Source of the DNA: Struthidea cinerea
Taxonomy: Eukaryota > Chordata > Aves > Passeriformes > Corcoracidae
Direction of reading: 5' to 3'
Length of the DNA: 64,000 nt
Assembly: GCA_013397865.1 (NCBI GenBank)
Contig: VZTI01001134.1
Coordinates: forward strand, 87,581-151,580
Shown: positions 1 through 10,109 of the stretch, in pieces
Position numbering within the stretch: position 1 is the stretch's first letter
Layout of the letters: the number at the start of each line of letters is the position of its first letter
Made by a program: the position numbers and the translations under genes
Notes under the pieces: generated by a model
What the model was told of the DNA's origin: nothing
The model's input: only the letters and a program-made list of their open reading frames with translations
Databases searched by the model: none

Positions 1-172
1 GTGCCCAGGGAAGTGGGGGAGTCAACAAACCTGGAGGTGTTTAAAAGGCAAGTAAGTGTAGCACTTTGGGACGTGGTTTAGTGGGGGACTTGTCAGTGCT
101 GGGGTAACGCTAGGATTCAATGATCATAAGGATTTTCTCCAGCCTAAATGATTCTATGTTTTTATGATTCTC
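1..172 (+). repeat. CR1 LINE 3' end
   Basis: The text from the window edge to about 172 follows the avian CR1 3' untranslated pattern: 'gtgcccagggaagtggg', then 'cctggaggtgttta', then a tail with 'tgattctatg' and 'atgattct', the short terminal repeat typical of CR1. It is cut by the window edge, so the element's 5' limit is unknown. Recognition is from memory of the family and not from an alignment. Confidence 0.8.
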
Positions 173-317
173 ATCTAACCCTTTCTTTCTTGGAGTGAAG
201 AGGTCGTGGTTAACTCTGGAGGTATTTGAACAATGGACAATGTGCTCAGAAAGGCAGCAGCCCTCCTCTTGTGCATTCAGTTCCTAGGGTTATTGGATGG
301 CAGCACAGACTAAAGAG

Positions 318-362
318 ATATACTCAATGATTCTGAAGCTCTCTTCCAACCTAAATGATTAT
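318..362 (+). repeat. CR1 3' tail fragment
   Basis: A short stretch with 'ctcttccaacctaaatgatt', the last part of many CR1 3' ends, runs directly into a TA/TG microsatellite. This suggests the microsatellite grew from the CR1 tail. Confidence 0.6.
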
Positions 363-472
363 ATGCATGCTTATATATATACGTGTGTGTATATATATAT
401 ATATATATGTCACTGTGTGTATATATATGTGTGTGTGTGTGTGTGTATATGTGCACATACGTATATAAAATG
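363..472. repeat. TA/TG microsatellite
   Basis: Alternating runs of TA and TG with few interruptions cover this stretch. Open frames across it, on either strand, are low-complexity artefacts. Confidence 0.9.
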
Positions 473-552
473 TTATACAAAATGTTACTGGTACCAAGTG
501 CTCATCAAACCCATTCCAGAAGTGGGGCCAGCTGACAGTGGGTGGTCTCACT

Positions 553-1140
553 CGAACAATGCCTTGGGTCTGACTGAGATAAGAGTTCATTTTCCCTTAG
601 CAGCTCTCACAGCGCTGTGCTTTGCATTGGGAGCTGGAAAGGTGCTGGTAACACACCAGTGTTTTGGCTACTGCTGAGCCGACCTGTCCCTCTAACATTC
701 CCCCCCCCCCATCAAGGGGATGGGAGGGGGCAAGATCCTGGGAGGGCACACAACCAGGCCAGCTGACCCAAATTCACCAACGGGATATTCCATACTGTGT
801 GACATCAGCTCAGATATGAAAGCTAAGGGAGAGAGGAGGAACAGGGAGGTGTTCATTACTCTACAATGTTTGCCTTCTGGAGCAACCACTACGTGTGCTG
901 AAGCTCTGCTTCCTGGGAAGTGCCTGAACATCACTCACTGATGGGAAGTAGAGATTGACTTTTCCCTTTGCTTATGCGCGTGCAAACTTTTACTTCTCTC
1001 TTTTTTTTGCTTTAGTAAACTGCCTTATCTCAACCTACGAGTTGTTTTCCAGCTTATTCTCTCCTGTGTTCTGCTGGGAAGGGGAGCGACAGAGAGGCTT
1101 GGTGGGCACCGAGTGCCCAGCTAAGGTCAACACACTACCA
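553..1140 (+). repeat. 5' LTR of the ERVL-like provirus
   Basis: It matches 4961-5541 along its whole length. The start is set by alignment to the 3' copy, whose TGG follows the polypurine tract; here the first base has become C. The end is set at the CA of 'ctacca'. A degraded TATA-like box (TATGAA, 815-820) corresponds to TATAAA in the 3' LTR, and AGTAAA at 1014-1019 is a likely poly(A) signal variant. A run of C near 700 differs between the copies. Confidence 0.8.
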
Positions 1141-1147
1141 TCCTTTT

Positions 1148-1165
1148 TGGTACCCAGACGTGGGG
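1148..1165 (+). other. primer-binding-site-like sequence
   Basis: TGGTACCCAGACGTGGGG lies seven bases after the 5' LTR. It starts with TGG, the complement of a tRNA CCA end, and has the layout expected of a retroviral primer site. Part of it resembles lysine-tRNA type sites, but the match is imperfect and the primer tRNA cannot be fixed by eye. Confidence 0.5.
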
Positions 1166-1318
1166 TGAGATAAAGGCAGTTATACATATGTGTATCTATA
1201 TCTATATTGCATGCTGTAGAAAAAAGTAAACCATAGTTATAGAGTAGCAAGCTCTTCTGCGGGACACGGAGTTTGTCAGCTGCACTGCTTATCTCTTTAT
1301 TTTGCTGAGTTTGGGAAC

Positions 1319-3034
1319 ATGTTAACAAAAACAATGGCTCTGTGCTTTGCTCTTACACTGATGGCCTTGTTGTGCGGGGGGAGCTGTCTTCTGGGGCTGG
1401 TGATGGATGTGAATGCGTGTATAGTGCAGGCTCCCATGGTCTTTGCCCATCCTTACGTAAGCCGTTTAATACTGTTAATAATATTAGCTAATACTGTTGG
1501 CATGCTATGGAGTTCATGGAATCTGGCATCATCCTGGGGTAGGAGAAAACAAACTTTAGGTGAGGAGATATTGAAAGATGCCCTGAGGCATCCGGTTCCT
1601 GGGTGGCAGGGTGCATGGAAGGATTTGGGCAGGTTCCTAGGGCGGTTGTCACCTCCCATTGCCTGGGACTTTACACCTGAACAGGTAATCAACCCTGACA
1701 AACTGACCCATCAACTGATACAAGGGTGCCTTGCCCACCCCACTGAAAACCAGCAGCTTCTCGCCCTGTACTGGGGCCTGGCCTGTGCCTACCGAGCCAC
1801 TGTGCAGTACTCTCAGAGGACTGTAGTTGAGGCAGGAACACAAACTGCACTTGAGGACACTATGGCCGAGTCAGGGACTCAAACCACAGCAGCTGCAGTA
1901 ATTGCCCCAGAAGTGAAAGCAAAAAAATGGACAAGGCAAGTTACACACCCTTACCATCGATTAGCACGGGAGGAAGAAGAAGAGGAAGAAGAAGAAGGGG
2001 AAGTACCAGTAGGAAAGGAGGAGTTAGATCAAGAGGCAGGTCCTTCAACAAAGAAATCAAAAGGAGTGAGGCAAATCAAACAGGAAACAGAAGTTACTCG
2101 GTCCCTGACCTCATCAGAACTTCGAGACTTGCGAAAAGATTACAGCCGCCAGCCAGGTGAGCCAATTTCTGCCTGGCTGCTGCGATGCTGGGACAATGGG
2201 GCCGGCAGGCAGCAGTTAGAAGGTCATGAAGCCCAACAGCTGGGATCCCTTGCTAAAGATCGGGAAATTGAAAGGGGAATTGGAAAAGAAGGAGCAATTT
2301 GCAGCCTCTGGAGACTGCTCCTCTCAAGCGTGAGGGCAAGATACCCATTTAAGGAAGATCTTGTGAACTCCCCAGGGAAGTGGGCCACTGCAGACGAAGG
2401 TATCCAGTACTTGAGAGAATTAGCAGTGCTGGAAATTGTCTACAGTGATCTAAAAAGTGACAGGGTCCCTGAAGATCCAGAAGATGCCCCTTGCACAATG
2501 GCCATGTGGAGGAAGGTGGTTCAAAGCGCCCCTGCATCATATTCCAGCAGCTTGGTATCATTGTACCACCCACAAATGGACACACCGACCGTAGAGATGG
2601 CATCTTCCTGGCTCCGAAATGTAGAAGAAACCCTGGGCACTTCCTCATCCCTACAAGCCGGCAGCCCAGCTTTTAGGGGCAGCCGAAGAGATCGGTCCTC
2701 TCCTTCCCCGGTCAGAGGGAAGGGAAGCCCCAAGCGCAGGCCCCGTGGTGAACTCTGGTTCTTCCTGCGTGACCAGGGGGAGGACATGAGGAAGTGGGTC
2801 GGTGAACCCACCTTTAAGCTGGAAGCCCGTGTCCGTGAACTGAGAGGGAAGAAAGCTGTTAAAGGGCCGCCCAAGAAGACTGCCAGTGTAGTTGCCACAG
2901 AGAGACAAGAAGGCAAACAGCTATTTCCCAGACATAAAAGAACTAAAATCACTTCCTTTCACCCTGATGAGGGGACGTCTGATCTGGCATTGCAAAGGTC
3001 AGACAGTGAATACTCTGACCAGGAACAGGAATAG
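1319..3034 (+). CDS. ERVL-like Gag polyprotein, intact open frame
   Basis: An uninterrupted frame of 571 codons in the gag position, from ATG 1319 (a second ATG is at 1334) to TAG at 3032-3034. Gag would form the particle core. Residues about 6-32 and 48-68 are strongly hydrophobic, so the product may begin with a signal or membrane-anchor region. An acidic run (REEEEEEEEEGE) falls near residue 220. The block from about 265 to 350, with ELRDLRKDYSRQPGE and WLLRCWDNGA, resembles the core of bird ERVL Gag, the family from which mouse Fv1 arose. The C-terminal third is basic and Ser/Pro-rich. No CCHC zinc knuckle is seen, as in ERVL and foamy-virus Gag. The frame stays open while pol is broken. 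It may be a chance survivor or a retained host protein. Confidence 0.85.
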   Translation: MLTKTMALCFALTLMALLCGGSCLLGLVMDVNACIVQAPMVFAHPYVSRLILLIILANTVGMLWSSWNLASSWGRRKQTLGEEILKDALRHPVPGWQGAWKDLGRFLGRLSPPIAWDFTPEQVINPDKLTHQLIQGCLAHPTENQQLLALYWGLACAYRATVQYSQRTVVEAGTQTALEDTMAESGTQTTAAAVIAPEVKAKKWTRQVTHPYHRLAREEEEEEEEEGEVPVGKEELDQEAGPSTKKSKGVRQIKQETEVTRSLTSSELRDLRKDYSRQPGEPISAWLLRCWDNGAGRQQLEGHEAQQLGSLAKDREIERGIGKEGAICSLWRLLLSSVRARYPFKEDLVNSPGKWATADEGIQYLRELAVLEIVYSDLKSDRVPEDPEDAPCTMAMWRKVVQSAPASYSSSLVSLYHPQMDTPTVEMASSWLRNVEETLGTSSSLQAGSPAFRGSRRDRSSPSPVRGKGSPKRRPRGELWFFLRDQGEDMRKWVGEPTFKLEARVRELRGKKAVKGPPKKTASVVATERQEGKQLFPRHKRTKITSFHPDEGTSDLALQRSDSEYSDQEQE

Positions 3035-3328
3035 AAGGTCCCTGCCTCCGGCCAGGAGGAGGAAAGGGATGACCGGCTATACTGGACTGTGTGGATTCGA
3101 TGGCCTGGCACATCGGATCCACAGAAGTGTAAAGCTTTAGTAGATACCGGTGCACAGTGTACACCATCAATGCACAGGAGTGCAGAAACCATCTGGATCT
3201 TTGGAGTGACAGGGGGATGCCAGGAGTTTTCTGTGTTAGAGGCCAAGGTGAGCTTAACAGTGGACAAGTGGGAAAAGCATCTTGCTGCGACTGGCTCAGA
3301 GGCTGCTTGTATCCTTGGCCTCGACTAG
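3035..3328 (+). pseudogene. retroviral protease remnant, in frame with gag after an amber codon
   Basis: The gag frame continues open after its TAG to a second TAG at 3326-3328. It contains the aspartic protease motif LVDTGAQ (about 3136-3156), the active-site triad of retroviral proteases, and ends with a CILGLD-like segment where a G-hydrophobic-D motif is expected. This resembles a gag-pro readthrough layout. It ends early and the following pol frame has more stops, so no full Pol can be made. Confidence 0.75.
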
Positions 3329-3374
3329 GTACTTCAAGGATCCAAAAGGGTAGCAGTGGGCTTTTAGTGTAGCT

Positions 3375-3785
3375 ACAGTGAACACAGAGAAGATCAAACA
3401 GTTATCCACCCTGCCTGGCCTCTCAGAAGATCCCTTTGTTGTAGGATTGCTGCAGGTTGAAGACCAGCAAGTACCAATTGCTTCCAGAACTGTGCACCGG
3501 CAGCAGTATCGCACCAATCGAGACTCTGTAACCCCCAGCCATTAACTAGTTAGTCCTTGGAGAGCCAAGGAGTGATCAGCAGGACCTGCTTACCCTTTAA
3601 CAGCATCTGCTCGCCCTTTAACATTCCCATATGGCCAGTGCCAAAGTCTCATGGGGAATGGAGGCTGACAGTGGACTATCCAGGCTTGAATGAAGTCGCA
3701 CCACTTGTGAGTGCTGCTGTACCAGACATGTTGGAACTCCAGTATGAGCTGGAGTCAAAGGCAGCCAAGTGGTGCCACACAGATG
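3375..3785 (+). pseudogene. reverse transcriptase N-terminal remnant
   Basis: After a linker region with stops, the stretch 3557-3785 reads IWPVPKSHGEWRLTVDY, the conserved start of the RT fingers and palm, followed by AAVPDMLELQYELESKAAKW. It then stops abruptly. The YxDD catalytic motif, thumb and RNase H are missing, and integrase sequence begins at once. The copy therefore lost roughly a kilobase or more of pol. A short internal duplication ('ccctttaac' twice near 3591-3625) is also present. Confidence 0.8.
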
Positions 3786-4580
3786 ATACATGAATGTGAA
3801 ACATGTGCTGCAATCAAACAAGCCACACGAGGGGAGTCTCCTTGAAGAGAGGGCGGTGGCTGGGTTCCAGTATGGTGAGGCCTGGCAAACTGACTATATT
3901 GGGCCATTGCCACGAACACGCCAAGGCAAGAGCTACATCCTCATCATGGTGGAGGCATCAACTGGCTGGCTGGAAACATCCCCTGTAAACCATTGCCACT
4001 GCTCGGGACACCTTGAGATCGCAGGCCTTGAGGGACAGACTTTGTAGCAACATGGTACTACAGAGAGAATTGAATCAGACAATGGGCCTCACTTTTAAGA
4101 TAACCTCATAAACTCTTGGGCAAAGAAACATGGCATTGAGTGGATATATCACAGCCCTTATTACCCACACGCCTCTGGGAAGATTGAAAGGTAACACAGA
4201 CTGCTGAAAACCGTGAATAGAGTGTAAGGTAATGGGCCATGGAAGCACTGGGATGCAAATTTAGCAGAAGCCACTTGGCTGGTCACCTAGGGGACCTGGT
4301 AACCGCCCTGGTCCTGCCCAAACTAAACCCCTGTGGGAGGGGATAAGGTCCCTGCACATAAGGAAGTGGCTGGGGAAGTCGGTGTGGATTTCTCCTTCCA
4401 TGGGAATAGGCAAGCCCATTTGTGGGATTGCCTTTGCCCAAGGACCTGGGTGTAACTTGGTGGGGAATGCAGAAGGGTGGAGAGACATGGTGTGTGCCTC
4501 AAGGAGATTTAACTGTGGGGGAAAATTAACCTGTGGTGTGAGTTGTATGTTGCAGGAAGTAAAGTAGCAGGAATGACATG
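3786..4580 (+). pseudogene. integrase remnant
   Basis: It begins inside the zinc-binding region (HECETC, 3789-3806) and continues in another frame with WQTDYIGPLPRTRQGKSY, which holds the first acid of the DDE triad. Further on are ESDNG, with the second acid, and a KIER segment with the glutamate. At least one frameshift and several stop codons break it. The tail to about 4580 looks like the integrase C-terminal domain with more stops. It is not functional. Confidence 0.8.
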
Positions 4581-4730
4581 AACTGATGAAGAGTGAATTT
4601 TGCGAGGAGCAAGGAGAATGCAATGACAACCTGAGCCAGGCTGGTGTCGGTGCCCAACGATCAAGTGTGCTACTTCTCCTGTCCTGACCACTCATCCTGA
4701 TGGAATGGAGCCCAAGTCAAGGAGCTGGAG

Positions 4731-4920
4731 GGATGGAGGAAGCCCATGAAATGGGAAAATAATACCTATCTTTGAAAGGACAGGGGATAGTGGTTAATGC
4801 AAATTTATGTTTGGAATAGAGATGATTTAAGGATGTAGTTCAAGTTGAATGTGTGGGCAAGAAGGCATTCCAGTAATGAGAAATAAACACAATGGAGCAG
4901 TTGGGAGATACATAAATTGT
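4731..4920 (+). repeat. provirus 3' noncoding tract, present in a second copy
   Basis: This tract between integrase and the polypurine tract matches 6851-7036 in the same orientation. Shared blocks include 'ggaggaagcccatg', 'caggggaca/tag' and 'gattccagtaatg' with one or two changes. No env-like reading frame is seen between 4581 and 4950. Confidence 0.7.
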
Positions 4921-4950
4921 GTGGGATCTGAGTATGATGCAAATGGTATG

Positions 4951-4960
4951 GAATAAGGGG
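4951..4960 (+). other. polypurine tract
   Basis: 'gaataagggg' sits directly before the TG that opens the 3' LTR. A purine run at this place primes plus-strand synthesis in retroviruses. It also fixes the LTR start. Confidence 0.7.
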
Positions 4961-5541
4961 TGGACAATGCCTTGGGTCTGACTGAGATAAGAGTTCATTT
5001 TCCCTTAGCAGCTCTCACAGCGCTGTGCTTTGCATTGGGAGCTGGAAAGGTGCTGGTAACACACTAGTATTTTGGCTACTGCTGAGCCAACCTGTCCCTG
5101 TGACATTTGTGTCCCCATCAAGGGGCTGGGAATGGGCAAGATCCTGGGAGGGCACACAACCAGGCCAGCTGACCCAAATTCACCATATTCCATACCATGT
5201 GACATCAGCTCAGATATAAAAGCTAAGGGGGGGGAAGAGGAATGGGGTGCATTCATTACTCTACAATGTTTGCCTTCTGGAGCAACCACTACGTGTGCTG
5301 AAGCCCTGTTTCCTGGGAAGTGTCCAAACATCGCTCACTGATGGGAAGTAGAGATTGACTTTTCCCTTTGCTTATGCGCGTGCAAACTTTTGCTTGTCCT
5401 TTTTTGCTTTAGTAAACTGCCTTATCTCAACCTACGAGTTGTTTTCCACCTCATTCTCTCCTGTGTCCCGCTGGGAAGGGGAGCGATAGAGTGGCTCAGT
5501 GGAGAACACCTGGCACCCAGCCAAGGTCAGCCCACTCTGCA
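4961..5541 (+). repeat. 3' LTR of the ERVL-like provirus
   Basis: It starts TG and ends CA ('ctctgca'). TATAAA is intact at 5215-5220 and AGTAAA lies at 5411-5416. Compared with the 5' LTR it lacks a 4-base piece near 5186 and differs in the C-rich run. Confidence 0.85.
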
Positions 5542-6850
5542 TCACGGAGCCTGGAGTCAACCTGGCATCCCCGGCGAGGGTCTGCTCCGCCAGGGAAATA
5601 CCATGGGGAACAAAGATTCGTGCACTTTGGGATGTGTCAGAGAAAGAGGCTCTATTTGGGGTAAAAAGTAAGTCCTTTTTGTACCACAGACATAACCAGG
5701 CATAGGACACCTGCGCTTGGAGCAGCCAATAGGTGCTGCTGACTTCTGTTTTCATCTGGCACAGCCAATAAATGATGATGTAAATGGGACAGAACACAAG
5801 CTTGTATTGATTCTGGAAACCTCATGGACCTGTTAGTACAGGGTTAAACACTCTGCCCTGATCACCTACAGGGTAATGGTTGTGTTGAAAGTTAAAAGTC
5901 AGAACTTGAGATGGAAATGCCTAAGAAGCAAGATGTGCTGTGGTACAAGTGTCTATCCTCTGTGGTGGTAGACTCTTAGTGCCACAAAAACAGAACCATC
6001 CAGGGGTTAAAAAGTTGGCCACCAGCTTCGCCCAAAGTCATTGTCATGTTTGTAGAATGAATTAGAAAAACACGGATTTAAAAAAAAAATCAATTTTGTT
6101 ATAATCAGAGTGCCCAAAAGAAGTTATGGTCTATACAGCCAATTGTGTTGCTTGGGTCTTATTTGTCCCAATTATCATTAGTACTAAGCCAACTCTACAG
6201 ACAGCAGCATGTAGAATTAGAACCGGTGAGATTACAGTATCTTTGACAATTCATGTTATTAACATTCCATGTAAGATGCCAGAGTCCATTAAAACCTCCT
6301 TTGTTTGTAATTGCTGATTCATTATTTCAGGTCCATGAGGTTTCCAGAATCAATACAAGCTTGTGCTCTGTCCCATTTACACCGAAACCATGCTTGGGTG
6401 TGATTGTAACACAAAGTGCAATTACAGTTGCTTGTCTTCCTCACCCAGATTGAATCTGTGTCCTGGGGTATCATAATGCACCGTGGGGCCTCAACATATG
6501 AATGAATGTGCTTTAAAGGTTGTTGTTGATAATTTGGTGTACTGGGGAGAAAGTATGCCAAATTAGGTTGACACCAAGATGCTTCAGAGACAGGTTCTGC
6601 TGAGCCTCGAAATTTGGCATCTAATGATCACGGGTGGTGTAAGCAATGCCAACAATCCAATTTGTTGCCTGCTTGAGAAATTATATTCATAAATTGAACA
6701 ATGTGATCACTATTCCATCCTTGAAATAAGGAACAAGCAATAATGTAATTAAAAGATGTGGTGTGCATAATGTAACAGTTACAAAAAAGACAAATGCTCA
6801 TGATGTTGTTTCACTTCATGCCAACTTGCCAAACCAGTGCAACACTGGAG
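5542..6850. other. gene-poor stretch, unassigned
   Basis: No gene is supported. It holds the inverted repeat described separately. A short minus-strand open frame (6322-6561, 79 codons) is cysteine-rich but is not recognised. Confidence 0.5.
5780..6380. repeat. 53-bp inverted repeat, arms 5780-5832 and 6328-6380
   Basis: The plus-strand text 5780-5832, from GTAAATGGGACAG to CCTCATGGACCTG, recurs as its reverse complement at 6328-6380 with a single difference (agaaca against agagca). The arms are about 495 bases apart and homology ends sharply on both sides. It may be two opposed copies of one dispersed repeat or the ends of a small foldback element. Confidence 0.85.
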
Positions 6851-7036
6851 GAGTGGAGGAAGCCCATGGACCCTGAGAGGAATATCTATCTGTTAAAGAA
6901 CAGGGGACAGCAGTTAATGAGAATGTAGAAATCTCTGTGTTGGTTATAAAGGTGGTTTAATTATGTAGTTTGAGTTGCAAGCATTGGTAAGAAGGGATTC
7001 CAGTAATGCAAATTAAATACAGTTGAATCACATACT
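6851..7036 (+). repeat. second copy of the provirus 3' tract
   Basis: It aligns with 4731-4920 with scattered changes and small indels. It is not followed by a polypurine tract or LTR and runs instead into CR1 sequence. Confidence 0.65.
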
Positions 7037-7183
7037 GTGTGAAGTGCTGGGCCCCACAATTTAATAAGGATGTTAAGGTCCTTGAATGCACCCAGAAGAC
7101 TCCAGGTTTATCTAGTTTAGAGAAAAGGAGGCTGAGGCAAGACTTCATTGTGCTCTGCAGCTTCCTGTGGAGGGGAGGTGGCT
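7037..7183 (+). repeat. CR1 LINE fragment
   Basis: Typical CR1 wording: 'aaggatgttaaggtccttga', then 'tctagtttagagaaaagg', 'aggctgagg' and 'cttcctgtggagggg'. A segment is missing between the second and third blocks of the consensus as I remember it, and the 3' tail is absent. Confidence 0.75.
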
Positions 7184-9725
7184 CTTTCCCTGCCTGCAGT
7201 CTGCTGGTGCCACCCCACCATGCCTACCCCACAGTCTCTGCAAGGTGAACATGGGCAGCTCCTCTAGCCAGCCTGCTGTGAGTCCTGTTCCTTGCAGGAG
7301 ATCCCATAAGTGTCTCCATTCCAGATCATGCTCCTGTTTGCAGGGGGCCACTTTGTGTCAGATCAGTTAATTGCAGCATTTCAAGCATTTTGTCCCTTAT
7401 TGCTCTGAGCTCCCTTAAGCCTCTGGATGACCCTGACCTGACCTTCCCTTTGGGAGTGCTTTCCTGTCCTTGTTGCCTCCCCACAATGATTGTCAATTTT
7501 CCAGCCCTTGGGCCACTATGGTGTTCAGTGCCAGCTTTCATGCCATAACATTAAGGGCAGGTTTTTTTTGGTCCCTCTGGACACTGCATTTTGCAATAAT
7601 TTTAGTTCCCCTGCTGCTGTTGCTGGCACAGCCATCATGTCCCAGGATGTTGTCTCTGTCCCTTAAGGACATCCTGAGCAGTCAGTCTCATTGTCCAGCC
7701 AGAAAATCCATCAAGAGTATGAGAGGGAGGAGGAGGGAGACAGCCCCACAGTCCCAGCATTTTTCTAGCAGCATTTATTATCGATGATAACAGGGAGAAG
7801 GTTTTCACCCTGGCCTCTGCCTCAGTGTTTAGGAGAAATATTCTTCCTCTCAGGAATATCTGTCCGGCCTCAGCCTGATGAAGGATCACTGTTCCAGCCC
7901 CCAGCAGGTACCACCCATCCCACCCAGTCCTCATGGGGCTTTTTGCTGTCCTGCACGGACAACTGCCTTAGCTGCTCAGCATGAAAATTCCTAGAAGTAA
8001 TTGTGACCCTGGGTGGCAGGGGGGAGCCTTCCTCTCCAGGAGGAGCCCCGGGGAAGTTGTAATGTCGGGGTACAAGGAGGCTGTGTTATCCGGACAAAGC
8101 TTGGGCAACAAAGAGGGGGAGGAAGACTTACTGCCAGAATCAAAGCCCCTTCCTCCTTTCCCATTTTCAGTATGTGTATTTTCAGTGATCCTGCTCTGAG
8201 ACCAGGCATGCAGGCTTTTGCTGTAGCTGCCATATATCCAGACACCTGAGGGTAGTTTTTAACTAATTGGTTTGCAACAAAACAATGGGATTCAAAGGCA
8301 ACTGTTCACACTTCTGCATCCTTAGCTTGCTGCAAAGCTTCCAGTTCCTGCCTTGCTGCGCTGAACAAAGCACCTACAGCTGACACCTCTGTGAGAAGGG
8401 GCCCTTGCCATTCTCTGCTTTGCATTTGAGTGTTCTGTCACCTCTGAAACTCAGCTCGCAGCCTTTCCAAATTCAACCAATTCTTAGACACCTTATCCCT
8501 GTCCCACAGAGGGGTTTTCCACAAGTATCTTGTCATTTTCACTGCTTTTCTACTGCCGTCTCCCAAGTATCCATGACCTGTTTGTGACAGATCCACACTT
8601 TGGACACCAATTAATGCCACAACCCAGAAGGATTACTTGGCTTGTGAGTATGCAAAGACTGCAGCTGTTTGCAGTATGTCTGACTCTGTTGTGAACAAAG
8701 ACACAGAGGATTTATTACCTATTTTCTCTTGTTCATTACAGTTTACTACTATCCAGGCAAGTATAGTTAGAGTTGGCAAACAGGTGTATCTACTCTACAA
8801 GTTACTACAAATTACTGCCAGAAAGCAAACACGGGTTTCCACAGCAGCTGCAATCAATACTAGCACCACGTCTGTATTTCAGTATCACACAGCCTATGAC
8901 ATACCACCACCTTATGCACAGCTACAGCCTTGCTCAGGCTTCCTCCTGTCCTTTGTCCTGGCCAGCATCCACCTACAGCCCTGCACTTTCACAGCTGGTC
9001 CGTGGCTCACACCAGCTTATGAGAAAATGCTCAGAGGGGCACATGGATCATGCAGGAGCAGGGAAGCAAGACTGAGGACAGAGCCAACCCAGACACACAG
9101 GCAGGATCACCTCTCCCAGCCTGCAAATGCCTGCCAAAGGAGTTGGAGGAAAACCTGAAGCTGGAGCAGGCACCAGGCTGAGTTTTAATTTCCTGCAGCA
9201 TTCAAAGCTGTACTTGTCGCTGTGGTAGAGACTGACCAAGAACCACCAGCATGATTACAAACAAACAAATCATCCAGCGTGTCTAGGCCACAGCCCAATC
9301 ACAAGCCTTCCAAAACTGACCATTCCCTGAGACAGTGACCTCCGAAAGTCAGAGCTGAAAACAAACTTCCTCTGGGTGTTTCACATTCCTTTGGTGCTAT
9401 TCCCTAAATGCAATGTTTGTGTCTCTTACTAAAAAAATCCACAGCAACAAGCTTTCCACATAAAGGGAAATGATTCAGTTATTTTTCTGGTATTAAGTTT
9501 CAAATAAATTTTCATAGACTAGGCTATGGAAACTATAATATGACCTGTCAGTTAACCAATAATAAAGCAATGTTGATACTGTGGCATACAAATAATACTT
9601 TTAAGGACAAAAGTTTTAACTTGGCTGGTTTTAATTCAGCACTGGGTTTATCAAGATTTTGCAAGAATTTTAAGTCTGAGTAAAGCACTGTACTTATGCA
9701 GTTACACTGATTTAAGTGCCCAGGC

Positions 9726-9790
9726 TGGGTTCTCTTGACATAGCACTCCTGGGTTCTCTTGACATAGCACTCCTGGGTTCTCTAGACGCA
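9726..9790. repeat. 24-bp tandem repeat, about 2.7 copies
   Basis: The unit 'tgggttctcttgacatagca' plus 'ctcc' occurs at 9726 and 9750, and a diverged third copy starts at 9774. Confidence 0.9.
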
Positions 9791-10071
9791 GATACCCACA
9801 ACCTCGGAGACACAGAGTGAACTTTACACACAAATATCAAAAGCTACGTAACAATTCCTTAGTGGTTCCAGCTTGTGCTGGTCTCACACCGTCCTCAGGG
9901 ATCGCTGCCCAGAAATAGCAGCAAGTCATGCAGCTTTCTGCTGCAAGCACTGGCAACACTTGGTTGTAGTCTTATTTCACTATGAAAAGAGTGATTTCCT
10001 TTCATTCTGTTATAAACCATACTCTAGAGCGGGTAAGGATCGCAATTTCATATAAATGCCTACTTGCCAGA

Positions 10072-10109
10072 TAATATTAAATGTAATTAATAATATTAAA
10101 TGTAATTAA
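10072..10109. repeat. 19-bp AT-rich tandem duplication
   Basis: 'taatattaaatgtaattaa' occurs twice back to back. Confidence 0.85.

Larger units (their letters stand above)
553..5541 (+). mobile_element. ERVL-like endogenous retrovirus, defective, two LTRs
   Basis: A full-length-looking provirus. Two long direct repeats (553-1140 and 4961-5541) flank a gag frame, a protease-like segment with VDTGAQ, a reverse transcriptase N-terminal piece and an integrase piece. A primer-binding-like site follows the 5' LTR, and a purine run (4951-4960) touches the 3' LTR. Flanks TCACT (548-552) and TCACG (5542-5546) agree at four of five bases, as expected for an aged 5-bp target duplication. The LTRs differ at roughly 40-50 sites by eye, so the insertion is not recent. 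Pol lacks its RT catalytic core and carries stops and frameshifts; no env is visible. The ERVL assignment rests on gag and pol wording that resembles bird ERVL and on the lack of env and gag zinc knuckles. The exact family is unresolved. Confidence 0.85.

Noticed and set aside
297..677. Plus-strand open frame of 126 codons
   Set aside because: It runs through the TA/TG microsatellite and into the LTR; low-complexity product.
4320..4950. Possible env gene
   Set aside because: Only an integrase tail with stops and a noncoding tract; no signal peptide, cleavage site or fusion-like segment seen.
6322..6561. Cysteine-rich minus-strand frame as a zinc-finger or env fragment
   Set aside because: Cys/His spacing does not fit a CCHC knuckle, and I recognise no family.
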